From positions 62,001-126,000 of the forward strand of contig CALDSU010000015.1 in assembly GCA_937924525.1 (NCBI GenBank): a stretch of DNA of 64,000 nt, in the 5' to 3' direction. The stretch's first letter is position 1. Every line of letters begins with the position of its first letter. This stretch comes from an uncultured Bryobacteraceae bacterium. Its GTDB lineage: Bacteria > Acidobacteriota > Terriglobia > Bryobacterales > Bryobacteraceae. The notes beneath the pieces are model-generated. The model had not been told where the DNA came from. It saw only the letters and a program-made list of their open reading frames with translations, and did not search any database. The translations under genes were made by a program, and so were the position numbers. Below, piece after piece: positions 56,829 to 64,000 of this stretch.

Positions 56829-59126
56829 GTGAAGTTTTCCTATAACTGGATTTCCGAGCTGGTGGACGGTCTGGACCTGCCGCCGCTGGAGCTGGAGCGG
56901 CTGATCACGATGAAGACGGCCGAATGCGAGGGCATCGCCGTCGCCGGGGAGATGCTGCGCTACGCCTGCGCCGCCCGCGTGGCGAGCGTGCGTCCGATCG
57001 AGGGCAGCGCCAACCGGCTCGCGGTAGTGGAAACCGAGGCCTACGGCGTGAAGACCGTGGTTTGCGGGGCGCCCAACTGCCGCGCGGGACTGCGCACCGT
57101 CTACGTGCCCCTGGCCGCCAAGCTGATCAGCGGCGTTCAAAGCGACGGCATGCTCGCCAGCGGCGCCGAACTGGGAGTGAACCGCGAAAGCGCGGGCCTC
57201 GTCGAGCTTGGCGAGGAGCCGTTTACCCTGCGAGCCGATTCGATCATCGAAATCGACAACAAGTCGATCACCCACCGCCCCGATCTGTGGGGTCACCTGG
57301 GCCTGGCGCGGGAGGTGGCGGCGTTCTCCGGCAAAGCCCTGCGCGATCCGGTCCGGATGGAACGGCTGCCCGCCGGCGCCGGCGTGGTGCAGGTGGACAT
57401 CGAAGACTTCGACCTATGCCCGCGCTACAGCGCACTGGTCTTCGAAAACGTCACCGTGCGCCCCTCGCCGCTCTGGTTGCAGTACCGCCTGGAAGCGATC
57501 GGCTTGAATCCCATCAACAACATCGTCGACGTCACCAATTACATCCTGGCGGAACTGGCCCAGCCCATGCATGCGTTCGACCGGGACCGGCTGCGAGGCG
57601 AGATCATCTACGTGCGCAGGGCGCGCGCCGGGGAGCGGGTGGTGGCCTTGAACGACGAGGAGTACGCGCTCACGGAATCCAACCTGGTGATAGCCGACCG
57701 GGCAGGCGCGGTGGCGCTGGCGGGCGTGATTGGTGGCCGCGACAGCGCGATTACCGGCGCAACCACCGCCATTGTGCTCGAGAGCGCCAACTTCCACGCC
57801 GGCAACATTCGCCGGACCTCGTCGGCGCTGAAGCTGCGCACCGACGCCTCGATCCGCTTCGAGAAGGCGCAGGACCCGGAAAACACCACGCGCGCCATCG
57901 CGCGGGCGATCGAGCTGTTCGAGCAAGTCTCGCCCGGCATCCGGGTGGTGGGCGGGCTATCCGATTTGCGCCGTCCCACGGCCGCCGCCATGCCGATTCG
58001 CCTCCCGCTGGACTGGCTGGCGCGCAAGCTGGGCCGCGCCATCCCGCGCGGCGAGGTGATCCGCATTCTGGAGTCGCTCTCGTTCGGCGTCACCGAGGCG
58101 GAGGAAGGCGTGCTGGCTGTGACCGTGCCGTCCTGGCGAGCCACCAAGGATGTCTCTCTCAAGGAGGACCTGGTGGAGGAAATCGGCCGGATGGTGGGTT
58201 ACGGCGCCATCACGCCGCAGGCTCCGCTGGTGTCCGGCGGGGCGACGCCCCGCAACCAGGAACGGCGGCATCACCGCGCCGTGCGCGCCGCTCTCACCGC
58301 GCTCGGGTTCACCGAGGTGTACAACTACTCGTTTGTCAGCGTCGAGCAGGCGGCGGCCTTCGGTTGGCGCGCCGCAGACCACGTGGAGGTCGCCAACCCG
58401 ATTGCCTCCGACCTGAACCTGATGCGGAAATCGCTGCTGCCGGGCATCCGCAAGAACGTGCAGGACAACAGCCGTCACCTGGAGGCGTTTCGCCTGTTTG
58501 AAGTCGGCCGCGAGATTCACAAGCGCCCCCAGGGTTTGCCGGACGAGGTGACCCACCTGGCGGCGGCGGTGTTCGCCAAGGACAACGGGGAAGCGGGCTT
58601 GTTTGCGCTCAAGCATGCGGCGGAAGTGTTGCTGCCCGGCGCTGCGGCAACGCCCTGTGAGGCGCTGGCGCACGAGCACCCGCGGCGGTCGGCGCGGGTG
58701 ACCTGGCGCGATCAATTCGTGGGCCGTCTGTTTGAGTTTCATCCGGACTTGGTGGAAACCGGCCGCGCGGCGGTGCTGGATTTGAACCTGGACCGGATTC
58801 GCGAGATCGGTCCGGCGGAGGTGCGCTACCGGCCGCTGCGGCGTTTCCCGGTCAGCGAGTTTGACCTTTCCGTCGTGGCCGGACTCCGGACGCCGGCTGG
58901 CGACCTCCAGCGCCACCTGGCAGCGCTGGTCCCTCCGGAGTTCGCCGAGGGCGTCGCCTATGTGCGACAGTACGCGGGGCCGCCCTTGCCCGAAGGCGTG
59001 AAATCCGTATCCTTCCGCATCACCGTCGGCGCCAAGGACCGGACGCTGTCGGCGGAGGAAGTCGCCGCGGTACGGCAGCGCATGATCGTCGGCATGCAAG
59101 CTCTCGGTTACGAACTGCGCGTATAG
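56829..59126 (+). CDS. pheT: Phenylalanyl-tRNA synthetase beta subunit
   Basis: Translation starts at GTG 56829 (GAGG about 8 bases upstream); the product has 765 residues. It shows the B1/OB tRNA-binding domain (YACAARVASVRPIEGSANRL; TVVCGAPNCRAG), the B3/4 editing domain (NNIVDVTNYILAELAQPMHA) and B5 (GRAIPRGEVIRILESLSFGV). The catalytic-like core and the C-terminal ferredoxin-fold domain (RFPVSEFDLSVVAGLRTPAG; SFRITVGAKDRTLSAEE) follow. It forms the alpha2-beta2 enzyme with PheS. Confidence 0.97.
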   Translation: MKFSYNWISELVDGLDLPPLELERLITMKTAECEGIAVAGEMLRYACAARVASVRPIEGSANRLAVVETEAYGVKTVVCGAPNCRAGLRTVYVPLAAKLISGVQSDGMLASGAELGVNRESAGLVELGEEPFTLRADSIIEIDNKSITHRPDLWGHLGLAREVAAFSGKALRDPVRMERLPAGAGVVQVDIEDFDLCPRYSALVFENVTVRPSPLWLQYRLEAIGLNPINNIVDVTNYILAELAQPMHAFDRDRLRGEIIYVRRARAGERVVALNDEEYALTESNLVIADRAGAVALAGVIGGRDSAITGATTAIVLESANFHAGNIRRTSSALKLRTDASIRFEKAQDPENTTRAIARAIELFEQVSPGIRVVGGLSDLRRPTAAAMPIRLPLDWLARKLGRAIPRGEVIRILESLSFGVTEAEEGVLAVTVPSWRATKDVSLKEDLVEEIGRMVGYGAITPQAPLVSGGATPRNQERRHHRAVRAALTALGFTEVYNYSFVSVEQAAAFGWRAADHVEVANPIASDLNLMRKSLLPGIRKNVQDNSRHLEAFRLFEVGREIHKRPQGLPDEVTHLAAAVFAKDNGEAGLFALKHAAEVLLPGAAATPCEALAHEHPRRSARVTWRDQFVGRLFEFHPDLVETGRAAVLDLNLDRIREIGPAEVRYRPLRRFPVSEFDLSVVAGLRTPAGDLQRHLAALVPPEFAEGVAYVRQYAGPPLPEGVKSVSFRITVGAKDRTLSAEEVAAVRQRMIVGMQALGYELRV

Positions 59127-59162
59127 AGGGAGGCGCGGAGAAACTTTCGCGCGCCCGGCGGG

Positions 59163-59168
59163 TATCAT
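59163..59168 (+). promoter_or_regulatory. Putative -10 element, leaderless start of the sulfatase gene
   Basis: TATCAT ends seven bases before the ATG at 59176. The ATG at 59167 lies inside the box and is therefore not the likely start. Confidence 0.45.
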
Positions 59169-59175
59169 GCGAAAC

Positions 59176-60544
59176 ATGGAAACCCTCGACCGCCGTCGCT
59201 TTCTCCAAAGCGGCGTGGCTGCCGCCGCCGCTGCGCGCGGCGGTGCCGACGCCCGACGCAAACCGCCGAACTTCGTCATTCTTTTTGCCGACGATCTTGG
59301 CTATGGGGACCTGGGTTGCTACGGGCATCCCACGCTTCGCACTCCGCACCTCGACCGCCTGGCGGAGGAAGGAACACGCTTTACTTCGTTCTATGCCGCG
59401 GCGCCGGTATGCACTCCTTCGCGCGCGGGGCTGCTGACCGGGCGCTATCCCATCCGCGCCGGACAGCCGAACAACACAGGTCCGGACACGGTGGGCGGCC
59501 TCCCTTTGGAGGAGATCCTGCTGCCGCAGATCCTGAAAGCGCGGGGCTACCGGACCAATGGCGATCGGCAAGTGGCATCTGGGTTTCCAGCCGGAATCGT
59601 ATCTGCCCACCCGGCGCGGCTTCGACGACTGGTTCGGGCTGCCATACAGTCACGACATGATTCCCCCTTGGGTGAAAACCGGCCGCCCGCTGCGCCTCTA
59701 TCGTGGCGCGTCGGAGGTGGAGACGGTGAGCGATCAGTCCCAGCTCACCCCGCGGTACACCGGGGAGGCGGTGCGTTTTCTCAAACAGGCGGCCGGCCAG
59801 CCTTTTTTTCTCTACCTGGCGTACTCGATGCCGCACCTGCCGGTCAGCGCGCCGGCGGAGCGCCGGGGCCGGTCGCGCGCCGGATTGTACGGCGACGTCA
59901 TTGAGACGCTGGACTGGTCGGCGGGCGAGATCCTGCGCACGCTCCGCGAGCAGAGGCTGGACGGCGACACGATGGTGGTCTTCACCAGCGATAACGGCCC
60001 CTGGCACAAGCTGCCTCCGCGCATGCTCGCGGGCGGCGTGGAGCCGTGGCACACCGGATCGAAGGGGTTGCTGCGCGGCGCGAAAGGGTCCACTTACGAA
60101 GGCGGTCTGCGGGTGCCGGGAATCGTCCGGTGGCCCGGGGTGGCGCGGTCAGGGCAGGTCTGCATGGACCTCGCCTCCACGCTGGACCTGTTTCCCACGA
60201 TGGCGCGGGCGGCCGGAGTTGCCTTGCCCGAGGGACGGGTGTACGACGGGTCCGACCTCGCGCCGTGGCTCCGCGACGGGGTGGCCGGCCCGCGCGGCCC
60301 GTTCTACTACTGCCTGGGCAATACGCTGGAGGCCATCCGGGAAGGCCCCTGGAAGTATCGCTTCGCGCGAGCGCGCGCCGAAGGAGACCCCGAGGTTCGG
60401 GCCCCTGCGCCTGAACTGTTCCACCTGGACTGGGACCCGGCTGAGCAGTACAACCTGTACTCCCGGCATCCGGACATCGCCGCGCGGCTGGCTGGGCGGC
60501 TGAAAGCCTTCGCCGCGGAAATCGGGGCCCAACTGGCGGGTTAA
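59176..60544 (+). pseudogene. Exported sulfatase with one frameshift
   Basis: From the ATG at 59176 the product begins METLDRRRFLQSGVAA, a Tat-type signal. The alkaline-phosphatase-fold sulfatase domain shows FVILFADDLGYGDLGCYG (metal-binding Asp pair) and APVCTPSRAGLLTGRYPIR with the Cys of CxPSR that becomes formylglycine. One extra A near 59557 shifts the frame after ARGYRT. The sense continues as MAIGKWHLGFQPESYLP and runs to the stop at 60544 with VVFTSDNGPW, EGGLRVPGI and FHLDWDPAEQYNL. All catalytic parts are retained. Removing one base would restore a protein of about 455 residues. Confidence 0.85.
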
Positions 60545-60620
60545 GAGGCGGCACCGGCAGGCTGAAGGGATCGCCTCGCTCTGTCACCCGGTTGTCACGA
60601 TCGCGGGTGGGGGTGCGTGA

Positions 60621-60626
60621 TAGCAT
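60621..60626 (+). promoter_or_regulatory. Putative -10 element, leaderless start of the acyl-CoA synthetase gene
   Basis: TAGCAT (in GATAGCAT) ends seven bases before the ATG at 60634. GAGG lies only two bases from the ATG, too close to act as a ribosome site. Confidence 0.45.
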
Positions 60627-60633
60627 CGAGGCG

Positions 60634-62421
60634 ATGAGCTCCCGGACCATCTACCAGGTGCTGGCGCAGACCGCCGCGCGCCATGGCGCGCGCGTGGCGC
60701 TCTATCAGCCGCACCTGTCGCAAGGGCGGCGGGTGTACCAGACCTACACATGGGACGAATACCGTCGCGCCGCCGAGGAGATCGCGGCGGGCTTGGCCAC
60801 GTTGGGAGTCCGGAAAGGCGACACCGCCGCGCTGGCCTCGGAAACCCGGGCGGAGTTCTACCTGGCCGATTTGGGCATCCTGACCCGCGGCGCGATTGCC
60901 GCGGCGCTCTACACCAATTACCCGGCCCCCGACCTGGTGCGCTCCGTCCGGCAGTGCGGGGCCCGGGTCCTGTTCGTGGAAGACGCCAAGATGCGCGAGG
61001 CGCTCCGCGACGCTCCGGTCGAGCACGTGATTGTGCTCACCGGCGAAGCCGAAGGCGCACTGACGCTCGAGGCGTTGCGCCGCCGCGGGCGCGAAGCGGT
61101 CCAGGCGAATCCGGGCTGCCTGGGCGCGATTCTGGCAGAGTACGGCCCCGCGGACGATGCCGTGTTGTACCTGACTTCCGGCGCTACGGGCGAACCGAAG
61201 ATGGCGCTGGTCACCCACCGGGCCATCGTCAGCAACCTGGAGATGGGGCCGGCCGTGGCGCCGTTGGGGCCGGATGACTGCACCGTCGCCTGGCTGCCCG
61301 CGGCGCACATCGCCCAGCGCGTGGCCATCGAGTTCCTGCTGATTCTCACCGCGACCCCGACGTATTTTTCCGAGAGCCTACTCAAGCTGCCGCAGGAGAT
61401 CAAGAGCGTACGGCCGACGTTCTTCCTGGCGCCGCCCCGGATGTGGGAGCGGGTCTACACGTCGTTGTCGGCGGAGATCAACCGACGCCCGCGCTGGCTG
61501 CGGACGGTGTTGTACGGCGCGCTGGGCCTGGGGCTGGAGGCCGCCCGGCGGCGGGCCGCGGGCCGCCAGCCGCCGGTCGCCATCGCCGCCGCGCTGAAGG
61601 CGGCCGATGCGCTGCTGTTCCGCAAGATCCGCGAACGGTTCGGCGGCCGCCTCAAGATGCCGGTGTCCGGCGCCGCGCCGCTCGGCAAGGAACTGGCCGC
61701 GTTCTATGACGCGATCGGCATGCCGCTGATCGAGGGCTATGGCTTGACCGAGGGGGGAATTGTGGCGCTGAATCCCGTCTCGGCGCCGCGCATCGGCAGC
61801 ATTGGCAAGGCTCTGCCCGGCGTGAAATTCTCCCTGGCCGAGGACGGCGAACTCCTGATTGAGAGCCCCACGCTGTTTTCCCGCTATCTGAACGATCCGG
61901 ACGCCACCGCGCAGGTGCTGCGGAACGGGGTGCTGCACACCGGCGATATCGCCCAAATCGATGAAGAGGGTTTCGTCTACATTACGGGGCGCAAGAAGGA
62001 GATGATCGTCGCCTCCAACGGCAAGAAGGTCTTTCCCGCGCGCGTGGAGAATCTGTTCAAGCTGGAGCCACTGATTGGCCATGTGCTGCTGATCGGCGAC
62101 CGGCTGCCGTACATGACCGCGGTGTTCACGCTGAATCCGCAGATCGCCGAATCGCTCCCGGGCATGGAGCACTTCCAGGGCAAGCCGCTCGCGGAACTGG
62201 CGCACGCGGCCCCGGTGGTGAAAGAAGTGCAGCGCGTGGTCAAGCGGGTGAATGCCCAGCTTGCGCCGTTCGAGCAGATCCGCAAGTACCGGGTGCTCGA
62301 CCGCGATTTCACCATCGAGGCGGGCGAACTGACGGCAACGATGAAACTGCGCCGCTCCCGCGCCATCGACAACCTGCGCGCCGAGATCGACGAGTTGTAC
62401 GCCGGCCACGAAACGGCGTGA
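60634..62421 (+). CDS. Long-chain acyl-CoA synthetase (AMP-forming)
   Basis: The ATG at 60634 gives 595 residues. The adenylate-forming core shows LYLTSGATGEPKMALVTHRA (P-loop-like motif; Ala for the usual Thr), WLPAAHIAQRVAIEF, MPLIEGYGLTEGG, LHTGDIAQIDEEGFVYITGR and KEMIVASNGKKVFPARVENL. The C-terminal Lys motif is near ELTATMKLRRS. This is the layout of FadD/FAA-type enzymes that activate fatty acids with ATP and CoA. No signal peptide is present. It starts 89 bases after the sulfatase. Confidence 0.92.
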   Translation: MSSRTIYQVLAQTAARHGARVALYQPHLSQGRRVYQTYTWDEYRRAAEEIAAGLATLGVRKGDTAALASETRAEFYLADLGILTRGAIAAALYTNYPAPDLVRSVRQCGARVLFVEDAKMREALRDAPVEHVIVLTGEAEGALTLEALRRRGREAVQANPGCLGAILAEYGPADDAVLYLTSGATGEPKMALVTHRAIVSNLEMGPAVAPLGPDDCTVAWLPAAHIAQRVAIEFLLILTATPTYFSESLLKLPQEIKSVRPTFFLAPPRMWERVYTSLSAEINRRPRWLRTVLYGALGLGLEAARRRAAGRQPPVAIAAALKAADALLFRKIRERFGGRLKMPVSGAAPLGKELAAFYDAIGMPLIEGYGLTEGGIVALNPVSAPRIGSIGKALPGVKFSLAEDGELLIESPTLFSRYLNDPDATAQVLRNGVLHTGDIAQIDEEGFVYITGRKKEMIVASNGKKVFPARVENLFKLEPLIGHVLLIGDRLPYMTAVFTLNPQIAESLPGMEHFQGKPLAELAHAAPVVKEVQRVVKRVNAQLAPFEQIRKYRVLDRDFTIEAGELTATMKLRRSRAIDNLRAEIDELYAGHETA

Positions 62422-62469
62422 CGCGCCCGCCCGGCGGGTGATATTGTCGTTTCCGGAGACGACACGCAC

Positions 62470-63717
62470 ATGAGCGACGCTTTCTCGAGACGGCAGTTCG
62501 GCCGGACCGTGGCAGCCGGCATGACGGCCGCCAGTTACCGCCGCATCCTGGGGGCCAACGACCGGATTCGCGTCGGCAATATTGGCTGCGGACGCCGCAA
62601 CCTGCTTCGCGAAGTCCTCCAGGTCAAGGACTTGGTGAACGTCGAGGTGACCGCCGTCTGCGACGTGTGGAAACAGCGCCGGGAAAAGGCCGCGGCGGAG
62701 GTTAAGGAATTCACCGGGCGGGATCCCAAGGCGGTGGTCCAATATGCCGAGGTGCTCCAGAGCGCCGACGTGGACGCGGTGATCATCGGCACCCCGGACC
62801 ACCAGCACTGCGAGATGCTGATTGCCGCGATTCGCGCCGGCAAGGACGTGTACGTGGAAAAACCCCTGGCAATGAACATGCGGGAGTTGATCCGCGCCTA
62901 CGACACGGTGAAGAAATCGGACCGCATCGTCCAGATGGGCACCCAGATGCGCAGCTACCCGCAGGCGGGTCCGGCGCGCGAGTTCCTCGCCGGGGGCAAA
63001 CTGGGGAAGATCCTCAAGGTGGAACAGGCGCGCAACGGTTACGAACCCTACTGGCATCGCTACGGGCGGGCGGACCTGCACGTGCCGCCGCGCGAGGAGG
63101 ATGTCGACTGGAAAGCATTCGTGATGAACCGCAAGCCGCGCCCGTTCGATCCGGTGCAATACCAGGGGTGGTACGGCTTCCGCGATTTTTCGAGCGGCCC
63201 GCACACCAATCTGATGGTGCACTTCATCGACTTAGTCCACTTCGTGCTGGGTCTCAAGTTCCCCAAGCGCGTGGTGGCCATGGGCGGCATCTTCCGGTGG
63301 AAAGAGCAGTACGACGTGCCGGATTCCGTGGAAGTCACCTATGAGTATCCGGAGGGTTTTCTAGTGCGCTACACCACGGTGTTCGGAAACAGCGCGGGGA
63401 ACTTCGCCAAGTGGTTCGGGACGCTCGGCACGCTGGACGCGCGTAACCTGTCGCCCCGCGAGGAGTGGGTGGCCAGCGGCGAGGGGTCGGGCGAGCCGGA
63501 CAAGCTCACCGCGGAGGCGCGGTTCGCGTCCGCCGACAACGGTCCGGCGCCGCATATGCGGAACTTCTTCGAGTGCGTCCGCAGCCGGAAAGAACCGCGC
63601 GCCCCGATCGACGCCGGGTTCGCGCATTCGGTGGCGGTCATCATGGCGGACGAAGCGCTGATCAGCGGCCGCCGGATGACGTACGATCCGGCGCGGCGGG
63701 AGATCCATCCGGGATAG
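62470..63717 (+). CDS. Gfo/Idh/MocA family oxidoreductase with Tat-type signal
   Basis: The 415-residue protein begins MSDAFSRRQFGRTVAAGMTA, a Tat-like signal. The Rossmann domain follows (RIRVGNIGCGRRNLLREVLQ), with AVIIGTPDHQHCEMLIAAI and the conserved VYVEKPLAMNMRELI. The C-terminal dimerisation domain includes SSGPHTNLMVHFIDLVHFVL with candidate catalytic His residues. It would oxidise or reduce a sugar with NAD(P). Export is common for this family in Acidobacteriota and Planctomycetes, where the cofactor stays tightly bound. GGAG lies upstream. The next gene starts 15 bases after the stop. Confidence 0.9.
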   Translation: MSDAFSRRQFGRTVAAGMTAASYRRILGANDRIRVGNIGCGRRNLLREVLQVKDLVNVEVTAVCDVWKQRREKAAAEVKEFTGRDPKAVVQYAEVLQSADVDAVIIGTPDHQHCEMLIAAIRAGKDVYVEKPLAMNMRELIRAYDTVKKSDRIVQMGTQMRSYPQAGPAREFLAGGKLGKILKVEQARNGYEPYWHRYGRADLHVPPREEDVDWKAFVMNRKPRPFDPVQYQGWYGFRDFSSGPHTNLMVHFIDLVHFVLGLKFPKRVVAMGGIFRWKEQYDVPDSVEVTYEYPEGFLVRYTTVFGNSAGNFAKWFGTLGTLDARNLSPREEWVASGEGSGEPDKLTAEARFASADNGPAPHMRNFFECVRSRKEPRAPIDAGFAHSVAVIMADEALISGRRMTYDPARREIHPG

Positions 63718-63732
63718 AAATCGAGGTACGCC

Positions 63733-64000
63733 ATGAGACGCCGGGACTTCCTTGTGACGGGCGCGGCCCTGCCATGGGCTCGGGCCGCCGCCGCTGCCGC
63801 GCCGCGGGTAGCCGCGCTGGTGTCGACCTACCATGTCCGCTCGCACGCCGATAACATTGTCACGCGGCTGCTGGAAGGCTACTGGATCGGAGAGCGATAT
63901 TATCCTCCCACGCTGAAGGTGTCCTCGCTGTTCATGGACCAGGTCCACCCGGCGGATATCGGCGTTCGCCTCAGCCAGGCGTACGGCTTCGAGGTCACGT
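63733..64000 (+). CDS. Tat-exported protein of unknown function, 5' part
   Basis: The first 89 codons lie in the window. MRRRDFLVTGAALPWARAAA is a Tat signal. The mature start is VAALVSTYHVRSHADNIVTR, followed by LLEGYWIGERYYPPTLKVSS and LFMDQVHPADIGVRLSQAYG. I recall similar proteins beside Gfo/Idh/MocA genes in Acidobacteriota, but their function is not known to me. It is 15 bases from the oxidoreductase gene, so both are cotranscribed. Confidence 0.75.
   Translation, partial: MRRRDFLVTGAALPWARAAAAAAPRVAALVSTYHVRSHADNIVTRLLEGYWIGERYYPPTLKVSSLFMDQVHPADIGVRLSQAYGFEVT

Noticed and set aside
61378-63222. 614-codon frame antisense to the acyl-CoA synthetase and Gfo genes
   Set aside because: It crosses two well-supported genes and their spacer and shows no recognisable protein feature.

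Overview
The window reads as chromosomal DNA of a high-GC member of the Acidobacteriota, most likely of the Solibacter/Bryobacter type. This is inferred from the gene families rather than from a marker gene. The signs are PQQ quinoprotein dehydrogenases with a dedicated cytochrome c, Oar-like TonB receptors with an N-terminal carboxypeptidase-regulatory domain, a GWxTD protein, a PSCyt1/DUF1549/DUF1553 protein, Tat-exported Gfo/Idh/MocA and mandelate-racemase-like enzymes, a LysW-like zinc ribbon and DUF2202/DUF1326 proteins. No rRNA, tRNA, CRISPR array, integrase-flanked island or intact transposase was seen.

Layout. 1-8.4 kb: tail of an anion permease, an exported amidohydrolase, a cytochrome c/PQQ dehydrogenase operon, a ManD/RspA-like enolase-superfamily enzyme, a relic of an AAA_14/DUF4143 ATPase, a tandem universal stress protein and an unknown exported TIM-barrel-like protein. 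8.4-16.8 kb: a large TPR lipoprotein, a GNAT acetyltransferase with a frameshifted alpha/beta hydrolase, a cyclase-family hydrolase, the wreck of an AAA ATPase plus an intact TOPRIM-like partner, and an M24 peptidase/amidohydrolase operon. 16.9-25.7 kb: a GWxTD protein, an exported beta-barrel protein, a GT39-type glycosyltransferase, an MBOAT plus AlgJ/AlgX-like pair that probably acetylates an exported glycan, and a DUF1326 protein. 25.8-29.8 kb: a PaoABC-like molybdenum hydroxylase operon ending in an undescribed 70-residue cysteine protein and an intrinsic terminator. 30-41.5 kb: a TonB receptor with a clear promoter, a redoxin/carboxypeptidase-regulatory pair, a LysW-like acidic protein, MaoC and SMP-30 enzymes, a DUF2202 operon, a second enolase-superfamily enzyme, a queuosine-precursor transporter, a small membrane protein and a pentapeptide-repeat protein. 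41.5-47 kb: trmFO-xerC, E1 alpha/beta of a 2-oxoacid dehydrogenase, a PilZ protein and a DJ-1/PfpI protein. 47-53.5 kb: a DUF1553 protein and a decayed TonB receptor. 53.9-59.1 kb: purA, an unknown gene, pheS and pheT. 59.2-64 kb: a frameshifted sulfatase, an acyl-CoA synthetase, a Gfo/Idh/MocA oxidoreductase and the start of a Tat-exported protein.

The genes point to an organism that turns over complex organic matter: periplasmic oxidation (PQQ and molybdenum enzymes), sugar-acid dehydration, sulfatase and esterase activity, and outer-membrane uptake. Housekeeping genes are mixed in without obvious islands. Three patterns stand out. Five accessory loci carry frameshifts, a nonsense codon or deletions, while every housekeeping gene is intact. 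Many genes have a TANNNT-type -10 element only 7-8 bases before the start codon, which suggests frequent leaderless transcription. Short perfect hairpins with tiny loops recur between genes.
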